Positions 8,515 to 15,323 are shown, counted from the first letter of the stretch. The stretch: DNA of 22,561 bases from an uncultured Anaerosolibacter sp. (GCA_937948705.1 CALECF010000033.1:1-22561); one strand, 5' to 3'. Numbers and translations: made by a program. Notes: generated by a model not told the origin, from the sequence alone.

Positions 8515-9178
8515 GAGCGCAGAGATTGTGATTAGTGCAGTAAAGCCAGCCCAATACCCAGAAGAGGATATCCCAGAGGTTGCTTTTGCTGGGAGATCCA
8601 ATGTAGGGAAATCTTCTAGTATTAATATGCTGACCAACCGTAGGAAACTGGCGAGAACCAGCTCCAGCCCAGGGAAAACGCAAACCATTAACTTCTATCG
8701 TATCAATAACGAATTTGGCTTGGTAGATCTTCCTGGATATGGTTATGCGAAGGTATCTAAAAGCAACAAGGAAACATGGGGAAAAATGATTGAGACCTAT
8801 TTAACCAGTCGGAAAAATCTACTGGAGGTATTTCAATTGGTGGACATTCGCCATAAACCCACGGAGCAGGATCGACAAATGTACAGTTGGATCAAGCATT
8901 TCGGATTTAATGGCATTGTAGTCGTTACCAAGGCAGATAAGGTGAACCGTGGTGATAGACAACGTCATATAAAGGAGATTCGTGAAACTTTGGAGATGAA
9001 AAAGGAAGATATTTTGATTCCAATTTCCGCAGCAACCAGGGAAGGGAAAGAAGAGCTTTGGTCTGTGATTCATGAGATTTTCCGAGTAAACGGCCATCAG
9101 TTATATGATATGGATGTACTACCAGCGGGGGATGAGGAGTTCATCGAAGACGCTGATGAAGAAGTTATAGAAGAATAA
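8504..9178 (+). CDS. ysxC: Ribosome biogenesis GTP-binding protein YsxC/EngB
   Basis: YsxC is an essential GTPase acting late in 50S subunit assembly. The G motifs are present: G1 GRSNVGKS (30-37), G3 DLPG (75-78), G4 TKAD (142-145) and G5 SAA near 174, plus the family-specific TQTINFY (59-65). After G1 the family normally reads SLIN; here it reads SSIN, so the usual leucine at 39 is serine. The 224-residue length exceeds the usual 195-205 because of an acidic C-terminal tail (about 203-224) rich in Glu and Asp. The gene overlaps the end of lon by 11 nt. Its last three codons (GAA GAA TAA) form part of the 64-bp palindrome at 9169-9232. Confidence 0.96.
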   Translation: MKIKSAEIVISAVKPAQYPEEDIPEVAFAGRSNVGKSSSINMLTNRRKLARTSSSPGKTQTINFYRINNEFGLVDLPGYGYAKVSKSNKETWGKMIETYLTSRKNLLEVFQLVDIRHKPTEQDRQMYSWIKHFGFNGIVVVTKADKVNRGDRQRHIKEIRETLEMKKEDILIPISAATREGKEELWSVIHEIFRVNGHQLYDMDVLPAGDEEFIEDADEEVIEE

Positions 9179-9232
9179 TTTAGAAAAGGGAACAGCAGAA
9201 TTCTGCTGTTCCCTTTTCTAAATTATTCTTCT
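9169..9232. terminator. 64-bp perfect palindrome, bidirectional terminator
   Basis: Every one of 32 base pairs either side of the centre (9200/9201) matches, with no spacer. The core GGGAACAGCAG arm flanked by A-run and T-run is a classic two-way terminator for the convergent ysxC (plus) and transporter (minus) genes. Symmetry continues beyond the core through both stop codons, so both genes end GAA GAA TAA TTT. The first mismatch is at 9168/9233. Confidence 0.95.
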
Positions 9233-10116
9233 GCTATCTCTCGCTTCCTTGATTTGAAAAAAGATAGGTCAAAATCTATTTCTGCCACCAACATACCAGT
9301 CACGATTAAAATACTGCCGATAATTCCTCGATGATTCATGATTTCTCCTAGGAGAAGATAGGCAAATATAGCGGAGAAAACAGGTTCTCCCGTAAAGATC
9401 AGGGCAGTATGGGTGGTAGAGGTATGTTTTTGTACAGCGTTTTGTACGATAAATGCCCCAGAAGTGCATACAAAGGCTAGGAACAAGATGGAAAGCCAGG
9501 CACTCCCATCAACTGGAATGATAGGGGTTTCAAATAATAGGGTTACAATGGTACTGAGGATCCCGACCACACCAATCTGGAGAATGGCTAGGTTGATGGC
9601 ATCCACCTTTACAGCATACTTCCCCACGGTGATAATATGAAAAGCAAAGCAGACCGCACCGATCAAGGTGTACAGGTCACCAACATTCAACTGTAAATTT
9701 GAATCTAATGTCAGTAAGCCTAAGCCCAAAATTGCCAATATCACACCAACAATAGCAGAAAACTTTGGCAACCTTTTCAAAACCAAAGCAGAAAAAATAG
9801 GAACAATAACCACTGAGAAGCCTGTAATGAAGCCGGATTTAGATGCAGTAGTATAATTTAACCCAATGGTCTGGGTAGCATAGCCGGAGAACATGATGAC
9901 GCCGATCAGAATGCCGTATTTCAACGTAGCACGGTCTAGCTTCATCAAACGCTTGTGAAAAAGTAAGGCCGATGTTATGGCGGCAATTAAGAAACGTATA
10001 CTTAGAAAGTTAAAGGTCTCTAGGGTTTCTAATGAATTCTTTGTTAGGATAAAAGATATACCCCATGCCAAGGTTACACCAAGTAGTGCCAGATTGGCTT
10101 GATGCTGCTTTTTCAT
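9223..10116 (-). CDS. EamA/DMT-family transporter, substrate unknown
   Basis: This is an integral membrane protein of the drug/metabolite transporter superfamily, with about ten hydrophobic segments in two tandem EamA repeats. The first repeat contains LAWGISFILTKNSL, YTTASKSGFITGFSVVIVP and VLKR, the second FTGEPVFSAIFAYLLLGE, all typical of the family. Substrates range from amino acids to drugs and cannot be read from sequence. The open frame extends to 10164, but AAAGGAGG sits 6 nt before the ATG at 10114-10116, giving 297 residues, and the upstream codons do not look like family sequence. It converges on ysxC and ends within the shared palindrome. A terminator lies between it and the rubredoxin gene upstream, so it is probably transcribed separately, though I found no clear promoter in 10140-10235. 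Confidence 0.93.
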   Translation of the reverse strand: MKKQHQANLALLGVTLAWGISFILTKNSLETLETFNFLSIRFLIAAITSALLFHKRLMKLDRATLKYGILIGVIMFSGYATQTIGLNYTTASKSGFITGFSVVIVPIFSALVLKRLPKFSAIVGVILAILGLGLLTLDSNLQLNVGDLYTLIGAVCFAFHIITVGKYAVKVDAINLAILQIGVVGILSTIVTLLFETPIIPVDGSAWLSILFLAFVCTSGAFIVQNAVQKHTSTTHTALIFTGEPVFSAIFAYLLLGEIMNHRGIIGSILIVTGMLVAEIDFDLSFFKSRKREIAEE

Positions 10117-10235
10117 TGTATTCCTCCTTTGAGGTAATTTTGTCTCGCTTAAATAGTTTACCATAGAACTAGGGTATTTTGTAGGTTAGAAATGATGGGA
10201 GTAGAATTACCTAGAAGAGATATAGAATGCATCAA

Positions 10236-10270
10236 ATAAAAAGACTTCCACAATCGGTATTGTGGAAGTC
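10236..10270 (-). terminator. Rho-independent terminator after rubredoxin gene
   Basis: On the minus strand a perfect 12-bp stem (10270-10259 with 10254-10243), a 4-nt loop and then five T residues. It ends 14 nt downstream of the rubredoxin stop and separates that gene from the transporter gene. Confidence 0.92.
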
Positions 10271-10284
10271 CCATATGTATGTTT

Positions 10285-10446
10285 CTATTCTTCGAGCTCG
10301 AACATATCCTTGCTAACGCCACAAACTGGGCATACCCAATCTTCAGGAATATCTTCAAAAGCTGTGCCAGGCGCGATACCGCCGTCAGGATCGCCTACCT
10401 CTGGATCGTAAATATAACCACATGGAATACATCTGTACTTTTGCAT
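10285..10446 (-). CDS. Rubredoxin
   Basis: A 53-residue one-iron electron carrier. The four iron ligands form the canonical pair of CxxCG motifs: C6 and C9 ([11 protein letters not shown]) and C39 and C42 ([10 protein letters not shown]). The middle matches the family ([17 protein letters not shown], then IPEDW). The open frame runs up to 10500, but AAAGGAG is 7 nt before the ATG at 10446 and the standard rubredoxin begins MxKYxC, so the shorter form is chosen. In anaerobes rubredoxins pass electrons to superoxide reductase, rubrerythrin or flavodiiron proteins for oxygen and peroxide defence. No such partner is adjacent, so the redox partner is unknown. It appears monocistronic. Confidence 0.98.
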   Translation of the reverse strand: MQKYRCIPCGYIYDPEVGDPDGGIAPGTAFEDIPEDWVCPVCGVSKDMFELEE

Positions 10447-10746
10447 TGGACATTCTCCTTTCTTTACTAAACATTGAATCAACAGTGTAATTTTACCCAC
10501 TGTAGTAATATTCTAAACAAAAAATAAAAATCCTTCTCAATATTTATATGTAGGATGATGGGTTATATGAGAAATTTTTTAAATATTAAATGTTTTTTCA
10601 TTTTCTTTTTCAGAAGAAAGTAGTAAGATAGAATAGTATAATACATATAAAATACTTCATACGTACAATAAACATGATATAACATGTGTGTATGGAGGCT
10701 CGTATGTTGAGAGTTAGTAGGGAAAAATAATAGGGGAGTTGATTCT
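10447..10746. other. Divergent intergenic region, rubredoxin / aminopeptidase
   Basis: No ORF worth calling. On the minus strand TTGAGA (10540-10535), 19 bp, TAGAAT (10515-10510) is a weak promoter candidate for rubredoxin. On the plus strand TATAAT at 10637-10642 has no good -35; TTCATA (10656-10661), 16 bp, TATAAC (10678-10683) is another weak candidate for the aminopeptidase gene. A small inverted repeat ACATG / CATGT lies around the latter. The rest is plain AT-rich sequence. Confidence 0.35.
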
Positions 10747-11862
10747 ATGTTAGATCCAAGAATTGAAAAATTAGCCTATAACCTTATTCATTATTCTACC
10801 GAACTAAAGCCCGGAGAAAAAATATTGATCGAGGCCATGGGGTACGAGGTGCCTTTGGTAAGACAGCTCGTGAAGGAAGCCTATAAGGCAGGAGCTATTC
10901 CTTTTGTTACAGTAAAGGATCACCAGCTGCTTAGACAAATTTTGTTAGAATGTACGGAAGAGCAGATGCAAATGATGGCTAAATATGAGCTGGAGAGAAT
11001 GAAGGACATGGATGCTTACATCGGATTGAGGTCGGGCTTTAATGCCTCAGAGCTAAGCGATGTACCTGGCAGCAAGATGAAAATCTATGGGGAGCATTTT
11101 CTGAGTCCAGTACATTCTAATCAAAGAGTGAATCATACAAAGTGGGTGGTGTTAAGATATCCCAACTTCTCCATGGCCCAGTTGGCCAATACAAGTACAG
11201 AGGCATTTGAAGACTTTTATTTCAATGTATGTAACCTTGACTATGGAAAGATGTCAAAGGCCATGGACAGCTTGGTTGCATGGATGGAAAAGACAGACAA
11301 AGTACATATCAAAGGGGAAGGAACAGACCTAACCTTCTCGATCAAGGATATTCCTGTCATCAAATGTGATGGCAAATTAAACATTCCCGATGGGGAGGTG
11401 TTTACAGCACCGGTGAAGGACTCTGTCAATGGGGTACTGTCCTATAATTGTCCAGCTGTATACCAAGGCTTTACCTATGAGGATATCAAGTTAGAATTTA
11501 AGGATGGAAAGATTGTCAATGCCACTGCCAATGATACGGATCGAATCAATGAGGTATTCAATACCGATGATGGGGCTAGATACATTGGAGAATTTGCCAT
11601 TGGTGTGAATCCATATATTTTAAAGCCAATGAAGGATACTCTTTTTGATGAGAAAATCATGGGTAGTTTCCATTTTACCCCTGGAAAGTGCTATGATGAT
11701 GCTTCCAATGGCAATACATCTGCCATTCACTGGGATTTGGTGTGTATCCAAACACCGACCTATGGTGGGGGCGAAATTTATTTTGATGATGTGCTCATTC
11801 GAAAAGATGGGTTGTTTGTTGTGCCAGAGCTAGAATGCTTAAACCCAGAAAAATTAAAATAA
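10747..11862 (+). CDS. M29-family metallo-aminopeptidase
   Basis: This cytoplasmic enzyme probably removes N-terminal residues from peptides, like AmpS/AmpT/PepS of peptidase family M29, which use two metal ions. In 371 residues the expected ligand motifs are visible: E217 in DGEVFTAP, E282 in GEFAIG, H309 in SFHFTPG, and H328 with D330 in AIHWDLV. The N-terminal half (KPGEKILIEAMGYEVPLVRQL, then LRSGFNASELSDVP near 95) also fits. Length is shorter than the roughly 410 of the thermophilic enzymes; the spacing between the last two ligand motifs looks reduced. The ATG follows GGGGAG. It stands alone with a terminator at 11877-11907. Family is clear; peptide specificity is not. Confidence 0.93.
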   Translation: MLDPRIEKLAYNLIHYSTELKPGEKILIEAMGYEVPLVRQLVKEAYKAGAIPFVTVKDHQLLRQILLECTEEQMQMMAKYELERMKDMDAYIGLRSGFNASELSDVPGSKMKIYGEHFLSPVHSNQRVNHTKWVVLRYPNFSMAQLANTSTEAFEDFYFNVCNLDYGKMSKAMDSLVAWMEKTDKVHIKGEGTDLTFSIKDIPVIKCDGKLNIPDGEVFTAPVKDSVNGVLSYNCPAVYQGFTYEDIKLEFKDGKIVNATANDTDRINEVFNTDDGARYIGEFAIGVNPYILKPMKDTLFDEKIMGSFHFTPGKCYDDASNGNTSAIHWDLVCIQTPTYGGGEIYFDDVLIRKDGLFVVPELECLNPEKLK

Positions 11863-11876
11863 GAAGCGCTACGTGT

Positions 11877-11907
11877 GGAGCAGGTGAGAACCTGCTCCTG
11901 TTTTTTT
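11877..11907 (+). terminator. Rho-independent terminator after aminopeptidase
   Basis: A perfect 9-bp stem GGAGCAGGT / ACCTGCTCC (11877-11885 with 11890-11898), GAGA loop, then TG and seven T residues (11901-11907). Confidence 0.95.
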
Positions 11908-11959
11908 ATAAGGGGCAACCTTATTAGATCAGTACCATTCATCATATAATCATGAAAAT

Positions 11960-11988
11960 TTGACATTCTGATGGAAATTATATAAAAT
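11960..11988 (+). promoter_or_regulatory. Strong sigma-A promoter for the chromate-transporter pair
   Basis: TTGACA (11960-11965), exactly 17 bp, TAAAAT (11983-11988): one base from consensus. Transcription would begin near 11995, before the ribosome binding site AGAAAGGG (12032-12040). This is the best promoter in the window; no obvious operator overlaps it. Confidence 0.8.
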
Positions 11989-12049
11989 TTTTAGAGAGTA
12001 ACAATATATGTGTAAAGAGTTCATATACACAGAGAAAGGGATAAGACCT

Positions 12050-12604
12050 ATGAGAAAATTACTGAAAATGTTCTTTATTTTCGCTAAAATCGGTGCCTTT
12101 ACCTTAGGGGGTGGGTATGCTATGATTCCCTTGATAGAAGAGGAAATTGTTACAAAGAACAAGTGGATTGAGCCAGAAGAGTTTATAGATATCATTGCAC
12201 TGTCTCAGACCATCCCGGGAGCCTTAGCCATCAACTCCTCTACGTATATCGGATATAGGCTGTTTGGCTTTACAGGTGCTGTGATGGGGTGTTTGGGAAC
12301 CATTATGCCTTCAGTAATCATTATTTTGATCGTAGCAACCTTCTTTATTGAATTTAGAAGTCTACCGCTCATCGAATCTATATTCCGTGGCATTCGACCT
12401 GCTGTAGTTGCCTTGATTTTGGTGTCAGTGGTGAAGCTAGGGAAACCCTTGCCAAAGAATACATTAAATCTATCCTGGGTGATAGGTGTAGCCTTAGCTA
12501 TTACTTTCCTTGGTGTGCATCCTATACTGATGATCGTGTTGTCTGGAATTGTAGGATATATGTTATTTAGAGAAGGAGAAAACACTGATGAAGATACTCG
12601 TTGA
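12050..12604 (+). CDS. chrA: Chromate transporter family, first half-size subunit
   Basis: This 184-residue membrane protein is one short-chain member of the ChrA (CHR) family, in which two half-size proteins replace the single fused transporter. The family signatures are present: KIGAFTLGGGYAMIP (13-27), an acidic stretch then W (EEEIVTKNKW), QTIPGALAINSSTYIGY (53-69) and the GIRPAV motif near 115. It has about 5-6 membrane segments. The frame could open at 12008, but that ATG has no ribosome binding site and is too near the promoter; AGAAAGGG precedes 12050. It overlaps the next gene by 17 nt. Some family members export chromate; in others the anion is unknown, so chromate specificity is only a family inference. 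Confidence 0.93.
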   Translation: MRKLLKMFFIFAKIGAFTLGGGYAMIPLIEEEIVTKNKWIEPEEFIDIIALSQTIPGALAINSSTYIGYRLFGFTGAVMGCLGTIMPSVIIILIVATFFIEFRSLPLIESIFRGIRPAVVALILVSVVKLGKPLPKNTLNLSWVIGVALAITFLGVHPILMIVLSGIVGYMLFREGENTDEDTR

Positions 12605-13109
12605 GATATTTTTAACCTTTGCCAAAATCGGTGCCTTTAGCTTCGGTGGCGGTCTGGCCATGCTGCCTATGATAGAGAAAGAGATTGTACATAACCACCA
12701 ATGGCTTACGACACAAGAATTCATTGATGTGGTGGCCATATCTGAGATGACACCAGGACCTATCGCAGTGAACGCTTCTACCTTTGTGGGGTACAAGGTG
12801 GCAGGTATACCAGGCGCCATTGCCGGAAGTATAGGGGTAGCCATTGTGTCGTTTATTTTGATTACATTGTTAGCGAAGTTCTTTATGAGGATCAAGGATG
12901 CAAAGGAAACTCAGGCTGTGTTCAAAGGAATTCGTCCCGCGGTTCTGGGGCTGATTCTAAGTGCAGGGATGTCTATAGGTAAGACAGCTTTTGTAGATGT
13001 CAAAAGCATTGGTGTAGCCGTGATTGTTTTTTTGGGAATTTGGCGTTTTAAAGTTAATCCCATACTGGGGATTATTTTGGCAGGTGTCATGGGAGTCATT
13101 TTATTTTAA
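12588..13109 (+). CDS. chrA: Chromate transporter family, second half-size subunit
   Basis: The partner of the gene just upstream, 173 residues, with the same signatures in near-parallel positions: KIGAFSFGGGLAMLP (13-27), EIVHNHQW, EMTPGPIAVNASTFVGY (52-68) and GIRPAV near 111. The two subunits are paralogues from an old duplication. Short-chain CHR pairs, as in Bacillus ywrA/ywrB, are thought to work together with opposite membrane orientation. The start lies 17 nt inside the upstream gene with AGAAGGAG before it, so translation is coupled and a fixed ratio is likely. No ordinary terminator follows; the first structures downstream are the GTAG hairpin elements beginning at 13133. Confidence 0.93.
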   Translation: MKILVEIFLTFAKIGAFSFGGGLAMLPMIEKEIVHNHQWLTTQEFIDVVAISEMTPGPIAVNASTFVGYKVAGIPGAIAGSIGVAIVSFILITLLAKFFMRIKDAKETQAVFKGIRPAVLGLILSAGMSIGKTAFVDVKSIGVAVIVFLGIWRFKVNPILGIILAGVMGVILF

Positions 13110-13132
13110 GGAATGTGGATAAGGTTGAGGTT

Positions 13133-13163
13133 GTAGGGGCAATTCACGAATCGCCCGAGGACA
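13133..13163 (+). repeat. GTAG-headed hairpin element, class A copy 2
   Basis: GTAG (13133-13136), then a 9-bp stem with one mismatch GGGCAATTC / GAATCGCCC (13137-13145 with 13148-13156) and the tail GAGGACA. It shares head, closing arm and tail with the element at 4103-4132, while the inner stem sequence differs on both arms. The preceding AGGTTGAGGTT resembles two units of the heptamer array that precedes copy 1. Confidence 0.8.
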
Positions 13164-13191
13164 CTAGAGACCAGTCTACCCGTCATCCCAG

Positions 13192-13226
13192 GTAGGGAAT
13201 GCCCCCTGTGGCATTCCGTTTATAGG
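13192..13226 (+). repeat. GTAG-headed hairpin element, class B copy 1
   Basis: GTAG (13192-13195), an 8-bp perfect stem GGAATGCC / GGCATTCC (13196-13203 with 13210-13217), loop CCCTGT, then GTTTATAGG. All 35 bp are identical to 15289-15323 on the other side of the GH18 gene. An inverted, diverged copy lies 60 bp downstream. Confidence 0.88.
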
Positions 13227-13285
13227 GCAGGGATATCATTAGAGTAATGATACCCATCTGCACGCAATTGTGATATACAACATGT

Positions 13286-13313
13286 CGGAACGGCACAGGG
13301 GCACGTTCCCTAC
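13286..13313 (-). repeat. GTAG-headed hairpin element, class B, inverted diverged copy
   Basis: Read on the minus strand it begins GTAGGGAACG at 13313 and ends CGTTCCG at 13286, with the loop containing CCCCTGT like the other class B copies. The fifth stem pair is C-G where the 13192 copy has T-A, a compensatory change that keeps the stem. With 13192-13226 it makes an inverted pair. Confidence 0.75.
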
Positions 13314-13424
13314 GATTACCCTGATTATGGCGCATCTTTTTATCTATTGTATATTTAGGGTCTATATGAAAATGTAGGCTCTTTTTCATTTGAATCAAGA
13401 TGAAAAACTAGTCACTTCGATAGT

Positions 13425-13470
13425 ATGGTGAAAACTACCATGGTAAAACCATTAGAAATCCCTTTATAAT
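13425..13470 (+). promoter_or_regulatory. GH18 gene promoter with double-dyad candidate operator
   Basis: TATAAT at 13465-13470 is the best -10 before the GH18 gene; the -35 position (13442-13447, GGTAAA) is poor. Across that position lies ATGGT-N7-ACCAT (13425-13441), which overlaps ATGGT-N3-ACCAT (13440-13452): the same half-site four times in alternating orientation. A weak -35 with a dyad over it suggests activator or repressor control. This is inference; no regulator is identified. Confidence 0.4.
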
Positions 13471-13534
13471 AGTAGAAGAGTATAGCTAGGAACTGATAGA
13501 AGGATAAGGGGTAAGCTAGGGAAGGGGGAGGACC

Positions 13535-15241
13535 ATGAGAAGGATATATTGGATCGCTGGATTTTTGCTAATTACAGCTTTATCTGCAGGGTTTATATTT
13601 ATGATCTTCCAGTCCCAAGAGATTTCTCCCGTAGCCTATGAGGGGAAGGCAACCCTTGTTATAGGGGAACAATTGGTTACAGAAGAGCCTTGGGTTCGTT
13701 ATCATGATGACATCTTGTACATGCCCTTTGATATGGTAAGCAATTACATGAATAAAGATATAAGTCTAAGTAAGGATCAGCGACGGGTATATGTTCCCAT
13801 CCAGGACACTAAGATGGAGCTTGAGGATGGGGAACTCACAGAATTTGTGAGGGGCAGTGATATTCAGGTGAATATACCGACACGGATAGAGGATGGAACA
13901 GTATTTATACCCATTACCCTATTGAAAGAAGCACTAGGAATTGAAATTACCTATGTAGAAGAAAGGGCCACTGTGATCATCGATCCAATCTCCATGGTGA
14001 AGCATGAGGGTGAAATCAAAGGAAACAGGGTTGGAATGAAAGAAAAGCCTTCCCCGTTGGGATTTTCAAAGGCAGAATTTAAGTTGGGAGATCGGGTCGC
14101 GATATTTGGAGAAGTGGATGACTGGTATCGTATTCGAAGCCATACTGGGGAGCTGGGTTATACAGAAAAAAAGAATGTTCAAGTTTCAAAGCCAGTGAAC
14201 CAGCCAAAGATGCAGATCAATACAAAAAGACCACAGGAAAACCAAGGTGACAAAAAAATAAATATCGCTTGGGAGTACGTTCATGAAAAGTCACCAAACT
14301 TAGGCATAGAGAGCAGGATTCAATCTCTCGATGTGGTGGTGCCCACATGGTTTAGTATTACCGATGAATCAGGTATGGTGATGAACAAAGGAAATCGCCA
14401 TTATGTGAATGAAGCCCATAAAAAGGGATATAAAGTATGGGGTTTGATTGATAATGGGTTCGACCCAAAGCTGACTTCGAAGATTTTACAAGACCCTGTA
14501 AAAAGAAAAAAAGTCATTGCACAGCTATTGATGTATGCAAGCATATATAATTTAGATGGAATCAATATTGATTTCGAAAATATCTTCTATGGCGATAAGG
14601 CTGTTTTGGTAGAGTTTGTGAAGGAATTGAGATACTATACGAACAAACAAAATATCATCTTATCCATGGATGTAACAGTGCCATCCAGCAGCGAGCAGTG
14701 GTCAAAGGTATATGACCGAAAGGCACTTTCAGAGCAGGTGGACTATATGGCTGTGATGACCTATGATGAGCACTGGGCTACTAGCCCTGTCAGCGGATCC
14801 GTAGCCTCCATGCCATGGGTAGAGCGAGGAATTATTCGAAGTATGGAGACCATTCCCCAAGAGAAACTGCTTTTGGGACTACCTTTTTATACGAGGGTAT
14901 GGAAAGAATATAAGGACGAAGCTGGAAAGCTCAAGGTGGAATCTAAAGCCATATCTATGGTGAGAGCCAAGGAGATCATAGAAGAGAAAGATGCAACGGT
15001 GATTTGGAACGAAGAGTTAGGACAATATTACGGGCAATATGAGGAAGCGGGAGCGACCTTTAAAATCTGGTTGGAGGATTCAAAATCAATAGCCTTGAAG
15101 ACCACCCTGGTAGAGAAGTATGGCTTAGCTGGAACTGCGTCCTGGAGAAGGGGATTCGAGGAGCAACAAATATGGGTGGTTTTAGATGAAATGATCAAGC
15201 GAGGAAAAAAATATCAAGAACTAACCTTCGAAAACAACTAG
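13535..15241 (+). CDS. Membrane-anchored GH18-family protein with stalk and SH3 domains
   Basis: This is a 568-residue cell-surface protein. Residues 5-26 form a signal anchor. About 36-150 resembles the copper-amine-oxidase N-terminal (stalk) domain common in Clostridia: two beta-rich repeats ending in IPITLLKEALG and ATVIIDP. About 155-220 is an SH3b-like domain (GDRVAIFGEVDDWYRIR, then GELGYTEK), likely binding the wall. About 240-555 is the GH18 barrel with DGINIDFE at 341-348; catalytic E348 and D346 are present, while the first inner Asp of DGxDxDxE is Asn, as in spore SleL/YaaH-like members. MTYDEHW (408-414) and GTASWRRG (533-540) complete the site. It probably cleaves peptidoglycan or a related amino-sugar polymer; a role in spore cortex or wall turnover is inference. 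A GGGGGAGG site sets the start. Confidence 0.9.
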   Translation: MRRIYWIAGFLLITALSAGFIFMIFQSQEISPVAYEGKATLVIGEQLVTEEPWVRYHDDILYMPFDMVSNYMNKDISLSKDQRRVYVPIQDTKMELEDGELTEFVRGSDIQVNIPTRIEDGTVFIPITLLKEALGIEITYVEERATVIIDPISMVKHEGEIKGNRVGMKEKPSPLGFSKAEFKLGDRVAIFGEVDDWYRIRSHTGELGYTEKKNVQVSKPVNQPKMQINTKRPQENQGDKKINIAWEYVHEKSPNLGIESRIQSLDVVVPTWFSITDESGMVMNKGNRHYVNEAHKKGYKVWGLIDNGFDPKLTSKILQDPVKRKKVIAQLLMYASIYNLDGINIDFENIFYGDKAVLVEFVKELRYYTNKQNIILSMDVTVPSSSEQWSKVYDRKALSEQVDYMAVMTYDEHWATSPVSGSVASMPWVERGIIRSMETIPQEKLLLGLPFYTRVWKEYKDEAGKLKVESKAISMVRAKEIIEEKDATVIWNEELGQYYGQYEEAGATFKIWLEDSKSIALKTTLVEKYGLAGTASWRRGFEEQQIWVVLDEMIKRGKKYQELTFENN

Positions 15242-15261
15242 GGAATTCCCTAGTTGTTTTC
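15230..15261. terminator. 32-bp perfect spacerless palindrome over the GH18 stop codon
   Basis: Sixteen consecutive base pairs are symmetric about 15245/15246, and the GH18 TAG stop (15239-15241) lies inside the left arm. No T-run follows outside; the U-rich part is the right arm itself (GTTGTTTTC). It may terminate poorly or act as an RNA 3'-end hairpin. Confidence 0.75.
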
Positions 15262-15288
15262 AGTTATGTAGGATTAAAATCAAAATTA

Positions 15289-15323
15289 GTAGGGAATGCC
15301 CCCTGTGGCATTCCGTTTATAGG
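15289..15323 (+). repeat. GTAG-headed hairpin element, class B copy 2
   Basis: All 35 bp match 13192-13226: GTAG head, 8-bp stem (15293-15300 with 15307-15314), 6-nt loop and GTTTATAGG tail. It is in the same orientation, 2.1 kb away across the GH18 gene. Flanking sequence on either side is not clearly alike. Confidence 0.88.

Larger units (their letters stand above)
13110..13534. other. Repeat-rich intergenic region upstream of the GH18 gene
   Basis: This 425-bp gap has no credible gene (a 71-codon minus-strand frame across it lies on repeats and lacks a ribosome binding site). It holds three GTAG-headed hairpin elements (13133, 13192 and an inverted copy ending at 13313), a near-perfect hairpin GGGATATCATTA / TAATGATACCC (about 13229-13254) between the opposed copies, and the promoter region with double dyad at 13425-13470. 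Nothing is recognised in 13320-13420. Confidence 0.7.

Noticed and set aside
13183..13398. 71-codon minus-strand frame between the chromate genes and the GH18 gene
   Set aside because: It lies across the GTAG hairpin repeats, has no ribosome binding site and resembles no protein family I know.
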